From Cryomorphaceae bacterium 1068 (GTDB lineage: Bacteria; Bacteroidota; Bacteroidia; Flavobacteriales_D; Cryomorphaceae): 64,000 nucleotides of DNA. The stretch is from contig JAPVXR010000005.1 in assembly GCA_027214385.1 (NCBI GenBank), positions 146,523-210,522 of the forward strand. Reading direction: 5' to 3'. The notes beneath the pieces were generated by a model. That model had not been told where the DNA came from. It saw nothing but the letters and a program-made list of their open reading frames with translations, and ran no database searches. Position 1 is the first letter of the stretch; each line of letters starts with the position of its first letter. Positions 52,105 to 61,573 of this stretch are shown piece after piece. The position numbers and the translations under genes were made by a program.

Positions 52105-53949
52105 ATGATTGATTTTCTTAGGCTGAGGTATTGTTTTGCCTTTATATTTTTTTGCGGAGTTTCATTTGGTTCTTTATCACAGAGCTTGTTAGATTCTGAG
52201 CCTTATTTGGAAAAGGTGATGAATTGCCTTACTGAAACCGATTCAGATTGTAAAGAAGCGGTTCAAGAGGCTATAGCATACATCCGCGATGTGAAGAATG
52301 ATACGTTGGCGGCTTCTCAATTTATTAAGTTAGGAAATGCTCGCATGAGGAATGGAAGATGGGATTCCATGGCGTTGGACTTATTTGAAATGGCACATAG
52401 CCGAAACTTAAAAAGCGAGGACCCCTGCGCAATCGTAAAGAGTCAGTTTGCCATTACTCGATATGCGCGGTTTATGGGGATGGTAGACTCAGCAGAAGTT
52501 TTTGCCGATCGAGCTCTTGAAGCAGCCATTTCATGTGGCAATCCATCAGAAATTGCGCGCGCTGAAGTATTCGTGGGTAGTGCTTTTATGCAACGCAGCG
52601 CCTATACTGAAGCATTAATCCATTTTCAAGAAGCCGAAAGAATGTACTTGGATATTCCTGACAGTTCAGGTCTTGGAGGGCTCTACTTGGACATGTCTAT
52701 TCTATATTCGGAAATGCATCAAAAAAGTGAGGCTCGTAAGCTCACCTTCAGTGCTTCTGAGATATTTAAGAAAACAGGAGAGGAAAGAAAATACGCCATA
52801 GCATTAATTGATTTAAGTGCTGATCTTTTGGATATTAAACGAGCTGATAGCGCATTGACTTTTTTGTCAATAGCCAAGCCGATTATTTCAGGAAAGCATC
52901 AACGAGCTGAAGCTTTTATGGAGCAAAATTTTGGTAGTGCCTATTATTTACTAAAGCGATATCCTGAAGCGATTGATCATTATCAAAAGGGGTTGGAACT
53001 CATTGAGCCGATAGGCGATTTAAACCTCACTATTATTCTTCACAACTTCATAGCCCAATGCTACAGGAAAATGAATGATGGTGCCAATGCTTATATATAT
53101 GCTCAGATTTCAGATAGCCTTTCTGCATTTACCCCTAAAAATTTCAGGCGTACAAAGACCTATCTCGAGATGGCCGAGGCAGCTCATTTGGTTGGCAAAC
53201 ACAAAGAGAGCTACACCGCTTTTAAAAAATATATTTCCTTGACAGATAGTCTGACGGGTGACGAAAAGCAAAAAGAAATTGCTGAGCTGGAGCAAGCCTA
53301 TCAAGCTGAAAAACGAGAAAATGAGATCGCATTTCATAAGCAAGAGAACACACTGTTAGCAGAACGAAATGAGGCCTCCACAAATCGAAACTATGCCTTG
53401 GCTGCCTGCCTCTTACTTTTAGGGTTTGCAGCTTACCAATTAATCAGCAAGAAGAACAACCGAATAAAAACACAAGCAATACAAGCTCAGCTGAATAGGT
53501 TAGAAAATGAGGCGCTCAATAAAGAATTAGAGCATAAGAATCGGGAGCTCACTTCCAAAGCCCTAGTGATTGCTCAAAACAATCGATTGTTGGAAGAACT
53601 TGGAGAGAATATCAAGGGGATAGAAACCTCTGATAACGAAGACGAATTGAATCGACTTTTGACCAAATTAAAGATCAGTAAGGTTCAGGAAACCAACTGG
53701 AAATCATTTACTGATCAATTCAAAGAGCTCAACCCTTCTTTTCACAAAAGTCTGGCGGTCAAAGTAGAAAACCTGACCTCAGGCGACCTTAGGCTGGCAG
53801 CCTTACTTCGAATGGGCCTGAGCAGCAAGGAGATTGCGAGTATGCTCGGGATAGGGGAAGAGGGTATGAAAAAAGCCCGATACCGCTTGCGCAAAAAAAT
53901 GAATCTGGATTCAGACGAGAGTCTCGAAGTGGAAATAATGAGAATCTGA
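52105..53949 (+). CDS. TPR-transmembrane-HTH regulator (LuxR-like C-terminus)
   Basis: 614 residues. Signal/anchor (LRYCFAFIFFCGVSFGSLSQ), about seven TPR repeats (~60-400; for example 'SAYTEALIHFQEAERMYLDI'), one membrane helix (NYALAACLLLLGFAAYQLI, ~425-445), a coiled coil (~455-500), and a LuxR/GerE-like HTH at the end: 'DLRLAALLRMGLSSKEIASMLGIGEEGMKKARYRLRKKM' (two pieces). TPRs face the periplasm and the HTH the cytoplasm, so it looks like a one-component membrane sensor-regulator. A paralogue lies at 61574. Target genes unknown. Confidence 0.88.
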   Translation: MIDFLRLRYCFAFIFFCGVSFGSLSQSLLDSEPYLEKVMNCLTETDSDCKEAVQEAIAYIRDVKNDTLAASQFIKLGNARMRNGRWDSMALDLFEMAHSRNLKSEDPCAIVKSQFAITRYARFMGMVDSAEVFADRALEAAISCGNPSEIARAEVFVGSAFMQRSAYTEALIHFQEAERMYLDIPDSSGLGGLYLDMSILYSEMHQKSEARKLTFSASEIFKKTGEERKYAIALIDLSADLLDIKRADSALTFLSIAKPIISGKHQRAEAFMEQNFGSAYYLLKRYPEAIDHYQKGLELIEPIGDLNLTIILHNFIAQCYRKMNDGANAYIYAQISDSLSAFTPKNFRRTKTYLEMAEAAHLVGKHKESYTAFKKYISLTDSLTGDEKQKEIAELEQAYQAEKRENEIAFHKQENTLLAERNEASTNRNYALAACLLLLGFAAYQLISKKNNRIKTQAIQAQLNRLENEALNKELEHKNRELTSKALVIAQNNRLLEELGENIKGIETSDNEDELNRLLTKLKISKVQETNWKSFTDQFKELNPSFHKSLAVKVENLTSGDLRLAALLRMGLSSKEIASMLGIGEEGMKKARYRLRKKMNLDSDESLEVEIMRI

Positions 53950-54085
53950 TTTATTTTGATTGGAGGATGTTTTTCGATTAATACAATCACGATGCCCTCG
54001 CAAAAGGAGTTCCAAGAAAAAACATCAGTTTTTGTTCACCTTTTTTTCATTGTTCGATATATAGGAAATGAATCAATCGAACATT

Positions 54086-55192
54086 ATGAAAACTTCCGCT
54101 TCTCTTCTTTTTTCCGCCATTCTTTTTGCATCTGTAGCCTGCACCGGCCAAAACTATAATCAGGGAAACTACAACAATCAAGGGGCACAATATGCTCAAT
54201 CGACTTCTTCAGGAAGTGATCAAGTGGTAATGAAAACCATTTCAAATCCTCAGACAGGGCAAGTAGTTGCTCAGATGCCACTTCCCTCTTCTTGGAATAT
54301 CAATCCAAATCCGGGCCCACAAGATGCTGCGGCTACAGGTCCGGGCGGAATTGAAATTCGCTCTTTCGTAGGACAATCATTTACATTCAGTAATGATCAG
54401 TACACGAATCAAATGTACCGGCAGAGCGGGCAGAAAGTGCGCCAGCCTGTTGGAATTGAATCAGCAATCAAGCAAGATATCATTCCGGAAGTGCAAAAAA
54501 TAGGACTGCAATTTGAAAAGATGTATGCCTTGCCAAAGCTTGCGCAAGTCGACAAAGCATATAGTGATCAATTGTACACGTATGGCCAACAGCAGAAGTC
54601 TTTTCAGGTGGCTGGTGCAGAGTTTACCGGAAAAGACGGGAAGAAAGAGTTACTTATTATACATTATTATGAAACGTATGGCATGGGAATGTATTTCTGG
54701 GGATATACCCTTCAAAACTTATCGGCACCTCAACAGTCTTTTGAATCAGCGAAACAAACGTATATCTATGCACTGGAAAATATTCAACACAACCCACAAG
54801 CCATAGCTGCCTATAACGCAAAAGAGTCAGCTCAGCTTTCAGCGAATGATGCGGCTTTTCAAAATAGAATGCGCAACAATCAAGCAAATTTTGAAGCCAC
54901 TCAGAGATCTCATGTCAATAGCTCCAATGCCATAAATGAAGCACAAATGGGAATCTACCGCACCCAGACTGAAAGTTTCAATAGAAGCAATCAACAAATC
55001 ACTAACGGCATAAGAGAAGAGAGTACCATGTACAATTCTACCAACGGGGAGACTTATCAAGTAGAAGGTCAGTCAAATACTTATTGGATGAATGCCAATG
55101 GAGAGTACATTCCAACTGACAATAGTCTCTACAACCCCAATCTGGATCAAAACGTTAATTCGACAGAATGGGTGGAGGGAGATCCAAGATAA
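54086..55192 (+). CDS. Gln/Asn-rich lipoprotein, unknown function
   Basis: 368 residues. Signal with lipobox-like 'FASVACTGQ' (Cys ~15). The first ~45 mature residues are Gln/Asn/Tyr/Ser-rich ('NYNQGNYNNQGAQYAQ'), probably disordered. A folded middle part (~55-235) includes 'PLPSSWNINPNPGPQD' and 'LLIIHYYETYGMGMYFWGYTLQNL'. Then a helical Gln/Asn/Ala-rich stretch (~240-320). No known motif. ATG at 54086 begins the signal; a shared bidirectional terminator follows at 55211. Confidence 0.72.
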   Translation: MKTSASLLFSAILFASVACTGQNYNQGNYNNQGAQYAQSTSSGSDQVVMKTISNPQTGQVVAQMPLPSSWNINPNPGPQDAAATGPGGIEIRSFVGQSFTFSNDQYTNQMYRQSGQKVRQPVGIESAIKQDIIPEVQKIGLQFEKMYALPKLAQVDKAYSDQLYTYGQQQKSFQVAGAEFTGKDGKKELLIIHYYETYGMGMYFWGYTLQNLSAPQQSFESAKQTYIYALENIQHNPQAIAAYNAKESAQLSANDAAFQNRMRNNQANFEATQRSHVNSSNAINEAQMGIYRTQTESFNRSNQQITNGIREESTMYNSTNGETYQVEGQSNTYWMNANGEYIPTDNSLYNPNLDQNVNSTEWVEGDPR

Positions 55193-55210
55193 TCTGATTA
55201 ATCAGGCGAT

Positions 55211-55244
55211 AAAAAAGGCTTTCGGTTTCGGAAGCTTTTTTTTT
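55211..55244. terminator. Bidirectional terminator between convergent genes
   Basis: AAAAAAGGCTTTCG-GTTT-CGGAAGCTTTTTTTT: a stem with one bulge and one G-U pair, flanked by six A on the left and a long T run on the right. It sits between the plus-strand lipoprotein gene ending at 55192 and the minus-strand TPR gene ending at 55252. Confidence 0.75.
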
Positions 55245-55251
55245 GCTCATT

Positions 55252-56073
55252 CTAGTTTATGGATTTCTTTATTTCCACTTCAATCTCCTTCAAATAAATT
55301 TTATCCATATGCTCAGTATAAAGGTCGAAAATCTTTGAGCCACTTTGGTAGAGCTCTCTGGCCATTTCAAGGTTTTCACTATAAAGCTCAAATTGACCTG
55401 TTTCGCGATACGCTAAAGCGATATAGTAACGGTTTTCGGCTAAGTCATTCTCGGCTTCTTGGAGTTTTAGGGTCTCAATAGCTTTGTCAAACTCTTCTTT
55501 TTCGAGGTAAAGAACCCCTAAGTGTAAGTAGTCGTAAGGACTGGCAAAATAGGTTGAGTCGTTGAGCTTATTCTCCATAATGGAAAGGGCCTTTTCGGAT
55601 TTTCCGATGGCTTTGTAGCAGAGGGCTCGTGTGATTTCCAGGTGGTAGTCTCCATTTTGACCAAAGCCGATATCGTAATCAACCAAGCTGTCGAGCAGCT
55701 CAATATCAGCGATGGCTCCCTCGTAATCGCGAAAGAATTGGTACCGACACCAGCCTCGGTAGAAAAGCTCTCCCTCGGGATCATACTCGACTGCTTTGTC
55801 GATTAATTTTTTCCAAGTTAAGAAGTCACCACTTTTAAGATAGGCCGTAGACTTTACCTTGTACGCATATGCAAAAGTGGAATCAATGGCCAATGCTTCG
55901 TCCAAAAACTCTTGGTAGGCGCGGCTGAATTGATAATGACCTGCTCGTTTTTCTGCTACTAAGCAAGCTTCGTATTTGAGCGTATCGCCTTGAAGCAAAT
56001 AGGCGTTGCAGTTGGGCTGAGCACTTGCTTTCCAGCAAAAAATGATCAAAAAAGAGAAGTAGAAATATTTCAT
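55252..56073 (-). CDS. Exported TPR protein
   Basis: 273 residues. Signal peptide (MKYFYFSFLIIFCWKASAQ). The rest is TPR-like helical repeats: 'AYQEFLDEALAIDSTFAYAYKVKSTAYLKSGDF', 'LLDSLVDYDIGFGQNGDYHLEITRALCYKAIGKSEKALSIME' and 'YLHLGVLYLEKEEFDKAIETL' in parts. A periplasmic scaffold or partner-binding protein, no catalytic motif. It overlaps the upstream TonB-like gene by 4 bp (ATGA), so the two are translated together and may interact. Confidence 0.82.
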   Translation of the reverse strand: MKYFYFSFLIIFCWKASAQPNCNAYLLQGDTLKYEACLVAEKRAGHYQFSRAYQEFLDEALAIDSTFAYAYKVKSTAYLKSGDFLTWKKLIDKAVEYDPEGELFYRGWCRYQFFRDYEGAIADIELLDSLVDYDIGFGQNGDYHLEITRALCYKAIGKSEKALSIMENKLNDSTYFASPYDYLHLGVLYLEKEEFDKAIETLKLQEAENDLAENRYYIALAYRETGQFELYSENLEMARELYQSGSKIFDLYTEHMDKIYLKEIEVEIKKSIN

Positions 56074-56612
56074 GGTAAGATTTCGATTATGTCTCCGTTT
56101 TCAATTTTGAAAATCAGATACTGGTAGTACTCATCAGGGTTATCTGAATCGGGTAGGGGCTTCCACCCGTCTAATGATTTGGTAATGGACATCAGCTGAT
56201 CGGTTATTCGTGCGTCGAATTCTCTTGATTCATAGTTTTCGTCAGAGCAGATCATTCGAAATCGTCCCGACTCACCGCGACAGTTTACTACGAATCTGAT
56301 TCTTACCCATCCACTCTCCTGTGCCTCTACAGGAACGTAGGCCAATTCAAACTGCTCTTTGATCTTGAGCATTTCACCTTCGTATTGAAGGCCTTGTGAA
56401 AAATTGAAGTATTGCTTGAGGAATACTTCATCATTGCAAAGCTTGAATTCGGGATCGTCGAGTAAGGTATCACCTTCAATGTCGCCTACGTATCGCAGGT
56501 ATTTCGATTGTTTCTTTTCAGTAGAGCACCTTGTCAAAGCGATAAATGCAAGAAGGAGAATGAGCGCCTTACCGAAAAAGCGTTCGGTAGGAAATTTTGA
56601 TTTTGGCATCAT
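56070..56612 (-). CDS. TonB C-terminal-like lipoprotein or secreted protein
   Basis: 180 residues. Hydrophobic N-terminus (FFGKALILLLAFIALTRCS) gives a signal or a non-canonical lipobox ('LTRC'). The C-terminal ~90 residues, with 'PVEAQESGWVRIRFVVNCRGESGRFRM' split near 95-120 and 'DGWKPLPDSDNPDEYYQYLIFKIENG', resemble the energy-transducer TonB C-terminal fold common in Bacteroidota. There is no membrane-energised partner here. Coupled by ATGA to the TPR gene downstream. ATG at 56612; upstream TTG at 56621 possible. Confidence 0.68.
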   Translation of the reverse strand: MMPKSKFPTERFFGKALILLLAFIALTRCSTEKKQSKYLRYVGDIEGDTLLDDPEFKLCNDEVFLKQYFNFSQGLQYEGEMLKIKEQFELAYVPVEAQESGWVRIRFVVNCRGESGRFRMICSDENYESREFDARITDQLMSITKSLDGWKPLPDSDNPDEYYQYLIFKIENGDIIEILP

Positions 56613-56722
56613 ACGAGCCAAACATATCGATTTCAGAAGTTTATCTGATTGGTTTTAAATCTTCTTAACATGAAGAAATGTTAATTGAAACCTATTTCTG
56701 CTTGGAGTGCGGATTTAACAAA

Positions 56723-56748
56723 CAAACGGCTCCTTTCGGAACCGTTTG
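56723..56748 (-). terminator. Terminator-like hairpin after the CHAT operon
   Basis: CAAACGG-c-TCC-TTTC-GGA-a-CCGTTTG: 10-bp stem with one mismatch and a 4-nt loop, followed on the minus strand by GTTTGTT. It lies ~115 bp past the CHAT stop at 56864 and before the minus-strand TonB-like gene. Confidence 0.55.
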
Positions 56749-56863
56749 CTTTCCTACCTCAGCAGGCGCCTGTCTGATATCATTAGTGAGATCAAACTCT
56801 ATCTAAGTGGAGGAGTGGTTAGACCACACTTCCTCATCGATAATTTTTGAAAAGGTGAACGAA

Positions 56864-59800
56864 TTAAGACGCTTTTCTTCTGATTTTTCTTGCGAGGATC
56901 AGAAGAACCGCGATCCCCAGGAGAGAAAGCACAATCCATAAAAAATCATGGGATGATTCGATCGGCTCAACATTGCCAAACAGAACCAATCCCGACCAGT
57001 AGTAGGGGTTTTTCAGCTCTCCTTCAGAAGCACTTAGATAGCTCAATTTGGCTTTTCTGAGTGCTTCGTTTTTGGCCATTCCATCAGATAAATTTTGGTA
57101 AAAGGTCTCTATGATTTGAGCGGAAGTTTTTTCGTCAATTTCCCAAAGCGACATGACCAAGCTTGGGCATCCTGCATAGGCAAAGCCATGAGCCATTGAC
57201 AAAACGCCTTCAGAGCTACTCTCTTTTCCTACTCCTGTCTCACAAGCGGTGAGCACGGCCAGTTCAGCACGTAATGGTAAGTTATAAATCTCATAAGCAT
57301 GGAGATAACCATCCTCTTTTTCGGAGCGGGTAAGAATTAGCCGAGAGAGCATGGGAGAGTTGGTATTGATCTCTGTGTGCGTTCCCAAATGAATAATTCT
57401 GTAATCATCGGCTTCCTGTTTGAAACGGTCCTCTGTAGCCTGTGCGGCAATGACTGACTGCCCTGAAAAAAGCTCCCCAATGAATGCAGCGGTCTTCATG
57501 GCAAAAGGCTGTCGAATAAATTTTTGGCCTGAGCCACCCTCATTTTCGCCGTTTTCAAAACCAGGTGCCATAGCGAGAACACCCTTTCCGTTCGAGTCTC
57601 CCGACAAGTTTTGATAGAGCAATGAGGTCGTAGCTGAAAGCAAATAGGAAATGGTATAATCCTCTATAAGGAATCGCCCCGTATTATTGTCTGTCAAAAC
57701 CTCAAAATTCAATGAATACAAGGCCCCGTCAGGAATGATAAATATTTCGGTGCCTTTAAAGTGGGACTCTAGGGGAGCGATAAGATGAGTATAAAGTTTC
57801 TCTGCGAGTGCACGACTTTCTTCTTGATTCCTGTTTATGACGGATTGATTGAATGCTCTGATTTTTTCTTCAACGTTGTCCAATTCAAATGTCACCAACT
57901 CGATATTAGTTGGAGTAATAACAAATGCCATTAGCCCGATACTGGTTTCGACATACTCTATTAGAGTCTGATCTTTTCGAAGCAGCTTATTTTGAATCTC
58001 GTTTAGTGTAGCTGTTTTGGAGTCGTACCGCAATTCATAGTAATTCGGGTAAGCCTTTCGGATGTGATCGAGAAGAGCATCGTATTGCTCCTCGATTTCA
58101 CCATAATTTTCTTTCACCTCGGGGTCCGATAGCTGCTTGAGCAAAAATCTTTCTTTTGCAATGATACTATCGGGCACTTGAGCCACTCTCAAAGAACTGA
58201 ACTTATTGAGTTGACGTTTTAGAAGAACCGTCTTTCGCTCTTCTGCGTAGCGTAGCAACTGGTCTCGAAATGAATCTTTTCCGGTAAGCTCATAGAGCTC
58301 GTATGTAATTCCCGCGGCCTCAGCATAAATTGCTGCGTGCTCATCGATAAAGGATAACTGTGCCCCGTCTGAATCAAAGTTTCGGCGTTCCTCACTCAAA
58401 TAGGTCAGTGCAGATTCTAAATAATCCAAGGCTTTTTCTAGAGAAGCTGCATCAGCGCCCGCAATAAATTGTGCTTTCATTAAGAGAGCCTCAGGTAGCA
58501 TTCTCACAATGCCGCTGTAATTACCGGCTTCTTTATTTCTATTCAATGTCCGGTTTGATTCAAATATTGCAAGAGCTTTATCCAAATAGAATTCAGAGCT
58601 ATCGCTTTCATTCTGTTTCAAGAATACCTTTGCACGCTCGAGCTGAATTTCTCCAACGGGGTTACTCTCGTTACCAAAATTCTCAGTAAAAATGGTGGCA
58701 GACCGCAATAAATCTAAGTGAGCATCTGCATAATCGCCTAATCCAACTCTTACCGCAGCTCTAAATCGGTAGGCTTTTGCCAATTCTTGACTTCCAAATT
58801 CATCTGAAACTTGTGCAGCCAACTCTATTGTTCGATTGATGTGGAAAAGCGCCTTCTCATATTTTCCCCACTCTTGGTAAAGCTGCCCAAGACGCTGATG
58901 TCTGTTGAGTGTATGATAGTTTACTTCTCCATACTCTCTTTCCGTACCTTCAAGGCTATTGAGCAGGTGTACTTCAGCTTCCTTATAATTACCCGCTGCA
59001 AGTTTGATACTACCGCGGGACTCTTCATAACCGACATACTTCTTTTCATCATCATCAGGAAAAAAACCGGTTTGGAGCGAATAGACGTATTCAGTCATTG
59101 CTAAGGCACGCTCCAGATCTCCGATGGAAAGATAAAGAGCGGCGAGATTGTGGTAATTGGAGACTAAGTTTCTTTGCTGATTATGCTTGTCATAAGTCTC
59201 TGTCAAATGAGGAATGGCTTCTTTTCGCAATTTAATTGCCTCCTCAAGTAGCTCCATACTTTTGGCCAGATTCCCCTCGTCTTCATAAGCTAGCGAAAGA
59301 TTACCAATGGCGTTTGAAGCGTACATTTTGGCTATAGTTGTGTCTTTCATCAGCAATGCCAATTCACTGCTGCGCTTCAATGCATTTTTAGCCTTGATCA
59401 TATCGCCATATTTCCAGTAGGAGGCACCTAAGGCATTGTAGCAATCCACTTTTTTAGAAAGCAAAACGGTCGTATCCTCCTCTATGATATTGACGGCTTC
59501 TTTAAAATGGAATATAGCTTTTGGAGTATTTCCTATCACTTGATAGTCGAAGCCGAGATTGTAATGAGCGTCAGATCGCTCCATGACATCCGCATTTGAA
59601 TAGCGATTGCAAAAGTCCAAGAAGCGTAAATCCGTAGCCATACACATGCTGTCAAGTCCGGCCTCATAATAGACCCATGACAGCTCATTCAGCGAAAAGA
59701 GGACGTTTGAAGAATCACTATCCTCTTTTTCTATTAGGCTTACCAGGTACTCGGCCCTTTCAATGCCTTCTTCGGTTTTACCTAGCTGGGTTTTTGCCCT

Positions 59801-60022
59801 ACCTGTTTTGTAAACAAACTCGTGGAGTGAATCATAACGAGCGGTTTCGATAAGATAACCAACCTGCCGCTCCAGTGCCTTTTCAAGCTGAGCGTAGCGC
59901 TCTGCGGCATAGAAGGAATCTACGAGTACTTGATTTTCAAGATACACTGAATCATTGAAATCTTGGCAGAATAGTAAGGAGTTTATACTCAGTAAGATTG
60001 CTATTGCCAAGCTGAATCTCAT
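56864..60022 (-). CDS. Membrane-anchored TPR-CHAT protease
   Basis: 1052 residues. Signal peptide (MRFSLAIAILLSINSLLFCQ), then ~10 TPRs (~60-500), a helical linker (~560-680) and a CHAT (caspase HetF-associated with TPRs) domain (~700-1010). The putative catalytic His is in 'IIHLGTHTEI' (~880) and Cys in 'AVLTACETGVG' (~927), followed by 'SMAHGFAYAGCPSLVMSLWEID'. A C-terminal membrane helix (WIVLSLLGIAVLLILA) with a basic tail (RKIRRKAS) follows. With the N-terminal signal, TPR and CHAT parts should lie in the periplasm. It overlaps the anti-sigma-like gene by 4 bp (ATGA), third in an ECF sigma operon. The substrate is unproven, but the anti-sigma-like partner is a natural candidate. Confidence 0.9.
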   Translation of the reverse strand: MRFSLAIAILLSINSLLFCQDFNDSVYLENQVLVDSFYAAERYAQLEKALERQVGYLIETARYDSLHEFVYKTGRAKTQLGKTEEGIERAEYLVSLIEKEDSDSSNVLFSLNELSWVYYEAGLDSMCMATDLRFLDFCNRYSNADVMERSDAHYNLGFDYQVIGNTPKAIFHFKEAVNIIEEDTTVLLSKKVDCYNALGASYWKYGDMIKAKNALKRSSELALLMKDTTIAKMYASNAIGNLSLAYEDEGNLAKSMELLEEAIKLRKEAIPHLTETYDKHNQQRNLVSNYHNLAALYLSIGDLERALAMTEYVYSLQTGFFPDDDEKKYVGYEESRGSIKLAAGNYKEAEVHLLNSLEGTEREYGEVNYHTLNRHQRLGQLYQEWGKYEKALFHINRTIELAAQVSDEFGSQELAKAYRFRAAVRVGLGDYADAHLDLLRSATIFTENFGNESNPVGEIQLERAKVFLKQNESDSSEFYLDKALAIFESNRTLNRNKEAGNYSGIVRMLPEALLMKAQFIAGADAASLEKALDYLESALTYLSEERRNFDSDGAQLSFIDEHAAIYAEAAGITYELYELTGKDSFRDQLLRYAEERKTVLLKRQLNKFSSLRVAQVPDSIIAKERFLLKQLSDPEVKENYGEIEEQYDALLDHIRKAYPNYYELRYDSKTATLNEIQNKLLRKDQTLIEYVETSIGLMAFVITPTNIELVTFELDNVEEKIRAFNQSVINRNQEESRALAEKLYTHLIAPLESHFKGTEIFIIPDGALYSLNFEVLTDNNTGRFLIEDYTISYLLSATTSLLYQNLSGDSNGKGVLAMAPGFENGENEGGSGQKFIRQPFAMKTAAFIGELFSGQSVIAAQATEDRFKQEADDYRIIHLGTHTEINTNSPMLSRLILTRSEKEDGYLHAYEIYNLPLRAELAVLTACETGVGKESSSEGVLSMAHGFAYAGCPSLVMSLWEIDEKTSAQIIETFYQNLSDGMAKNEALRKAKLSYLSASEGELKNPYYWSGLVLFGNVEPIESSHDFLWIVLSLLGIAVLLILARKIRRKAS

Positions 60023-60741
60023 GATCCAATTGATTCTTGTATTGCAGTGATTTTAGCTTTGAAAGGTGAATCGATTAGTGGAATAATCTTCATGGCTTTC
60101 TCTGTATTTCCGCTTTTCAATTCAGACAGAAATAGCATGTACTGGGCTTTATTATTAAAGTTTGATCCGGCAGATTCGAAGGCTTTATTAAGATAGGGCT
60201 TAGCCTGGTCGAAAGCCGCCATATTGAAATAAGAAGCTCCGATATAGTAATTTAACGTATCGTTTTGAGGTTCTGATTCCAAAAGGATGTTCCATTTATC
60301 GAGGGCCTCTTGGTAGTCTTCCATTTTGTAATCAACCATTGCATCGTAGAAGTCATAGCTGTCTGTTGCGCTCATCGGAACAGGAAGACCCGGATCAGTA
60401 TAATTGTATTCAGCGTATAACTCAGAAGTGGAATCCTCCTGATTAAAAAACCAGAATGAAAACCCTATGAGTACTGCTATAGACGCAGCGATAGAGAAGA
60501 ATAGGAAGGGATTTTTCTTTCCTTGGGCACTATCGTATAGCTCTTTGTGAATAGAATCTAACTCGACTTTCAAACCTTCCGCTTCAACAGACTTTATAAG
60601 TGTTCTTTGTTCTAAAACGGCTTTTCGCAGCGCGTCATCCGCTTCCATTTCTTTTTGGAAACTTTGCCGCTCTTCGGCGGACATGTCGCCCAAGATGAAT
60701 CGCTCAATTCGTTCAAAATCTTTTTCCGACAGTTCACGCAT
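60019..60741 (-). CDS. Membrane TPR protein, anti-sigma-factor-like
   Basis: 240 residues. The N-terminal 75 residues are an anti-sigma-like zinc-less helical segment ('LSEKDFERIERFILGDMSAEERQSFQKEMEADDALRKAVLEQ' spread over 3-45). One membrane helix (FFSIAASIAVLIGFSFWFF, ~80-98) follows, then a periplasmic part with TPR-like repeats (~125-235, 'DALNYYIGASYFNMAAFDQAKPYLNKAFE'-type). 'FILGDMS.EER..F' matches the N-terminus of many anti-sigma factors. It overlaps the ECF sigma gene by 8 bp and the CHAT gene by 4 bp. Confidence 0.82.
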   Translation of the reverse strand: MRELSEKDFERIERFILGDMSAEERQSFQKEMEADDALRKAVLEQRTLIKSVEAEGLKVELDSIHKELYDSAQGKKNPFLFFSIAASIAVLIGFSFWFFNQEDSTSELYAEYNYTDPGLPVPMSATDSYDFYDAMVDYKMEDYQEALDKWNILLESEPQNDTLNYYIGASYFNMAAFDQAKPYLNKAFESAGSNFNNKAQYMLFLSELKSGNTEKAMKIIPLIDSPFKAKITAIQESIGS

Positions 60742-61300
60742 TGTTCTCAGAATTAAGGTCGCGTAATTTTTTCATGCAGCGGTACTTCTGTGTTTTCACA
60801 GTAGCAGCGTCAAAGCCCAGTTCGTTTCCTATTTCGTCCAAACTCATTTTGGCGTAATAGAACCGATTAAGGATATTCTGGCATTTTTCGCCGAGTTGGG
60901 CGTAGATAGTTCGCAATTGATTGAGTCTATTTTCGCTTTCGTCTACTTCAACTTCCTCTGCGGGATCGTAATCTTCAGCCAGTCGCATAGTAGACTTATA
61001 GGATTTGGACTTTACACGATCGAGCCATTTAAACTTGGCGATTCGATAGATGTAGCCTCCAAGGGAGGATTCGTCTTGGGGAGTGAATTTGCCCTCTTTG
61101 GCATTTAGCCAAGCCGCCGTTATGGCTTCTTGGAAGATGTCTTTGGCATCGTCACTGCTTCCCGAATTTTGTATGATATAAGCTTCCACCGATGGATAGT
61201 TTTTGGAGTAAATTTCTTTTAATGTGGCTCGGTCGTGTTCAAGAAAACGACTGGTCACTTTATCTGAAATCGGCGGAATTTTATTTTGGTTGCTCTGCAC
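60734..61300 (-). CDS. ECF-type RNA polymerase sigma factor
   Basis: 188 residues. Region 2: 'IYSKNYPSVEAYIIQNSGSSDDAKDIFQEAITAAWLNA' in two parts (~28-70), with the 'DIFQE' -10-binding helix. Region 4: 'LNRFYYAKMSLDEIGNELGFDAATVKTQKYRCMKKLR' (two pieces, ~143-180), the HTH that reads the -35. A sigma-70 family ECF sigma, cytoplasmic. The start is GTG at 61300 (no ATG in frame). It is the first gene of the sigma, anti-sigma-like, TPR-CHAT operon; coupled by an 8-bp overlap to the second. Confidence 0.93.
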   Translation of the reverse strand: MQSNQNKIPPISDKVTSRFLEHDRATLKEIYSKNYPSVEAYIIQNSGSSDDAKDIFQEAITAAWLNAKEGKFTPQDESSLGGYIYRIAKFKWLDRVKSKSYKSTMRLAEDYDPAEEVEVDESENRLNQLRTIYAQLGEKCQNILNRFYYAKMSLDEIGNELGFDAATVKTQKYRCMKKLRDLNSENNA

Positions 61301-61573
61301 GTGGCATTTAAGTCGGTCAATCTTTCAATTTTAGAGAATTAATCCGTGCAATGCAATTTTATTTTCTGCCGTTTCAACTATATATCGAGAAAGCTTGGAA
61401 AGGTGAACATCCTTTCTCGTTTTAATTAGACACCTTTTTAATATTAGGCTCTCGTTAGGATTGCTAAATTCGTCAACTGAAGCACTTACTTTCCGATCTT
61501 TCTTAAAAAAGACATAATTGGCACCTCCTAATTGTTTGTATCCTCGGTGCAAGTAGTTTATTATTGCTTAATA

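Noticed and set aside
56864..61300. Type III-E CRISPR (gRAMP/Csx30) locus
   Set aside because: The TPR-CHAT and sigma parts recall it, but no Cas7-11, Cas1 or repeat array is present in the window.
61331..61552. 73-codon minus-strand frame between the sigma gene and the TPR-HTH gene
   Set aside because: Lies in the divergent promoter region, no family features; likely chance.
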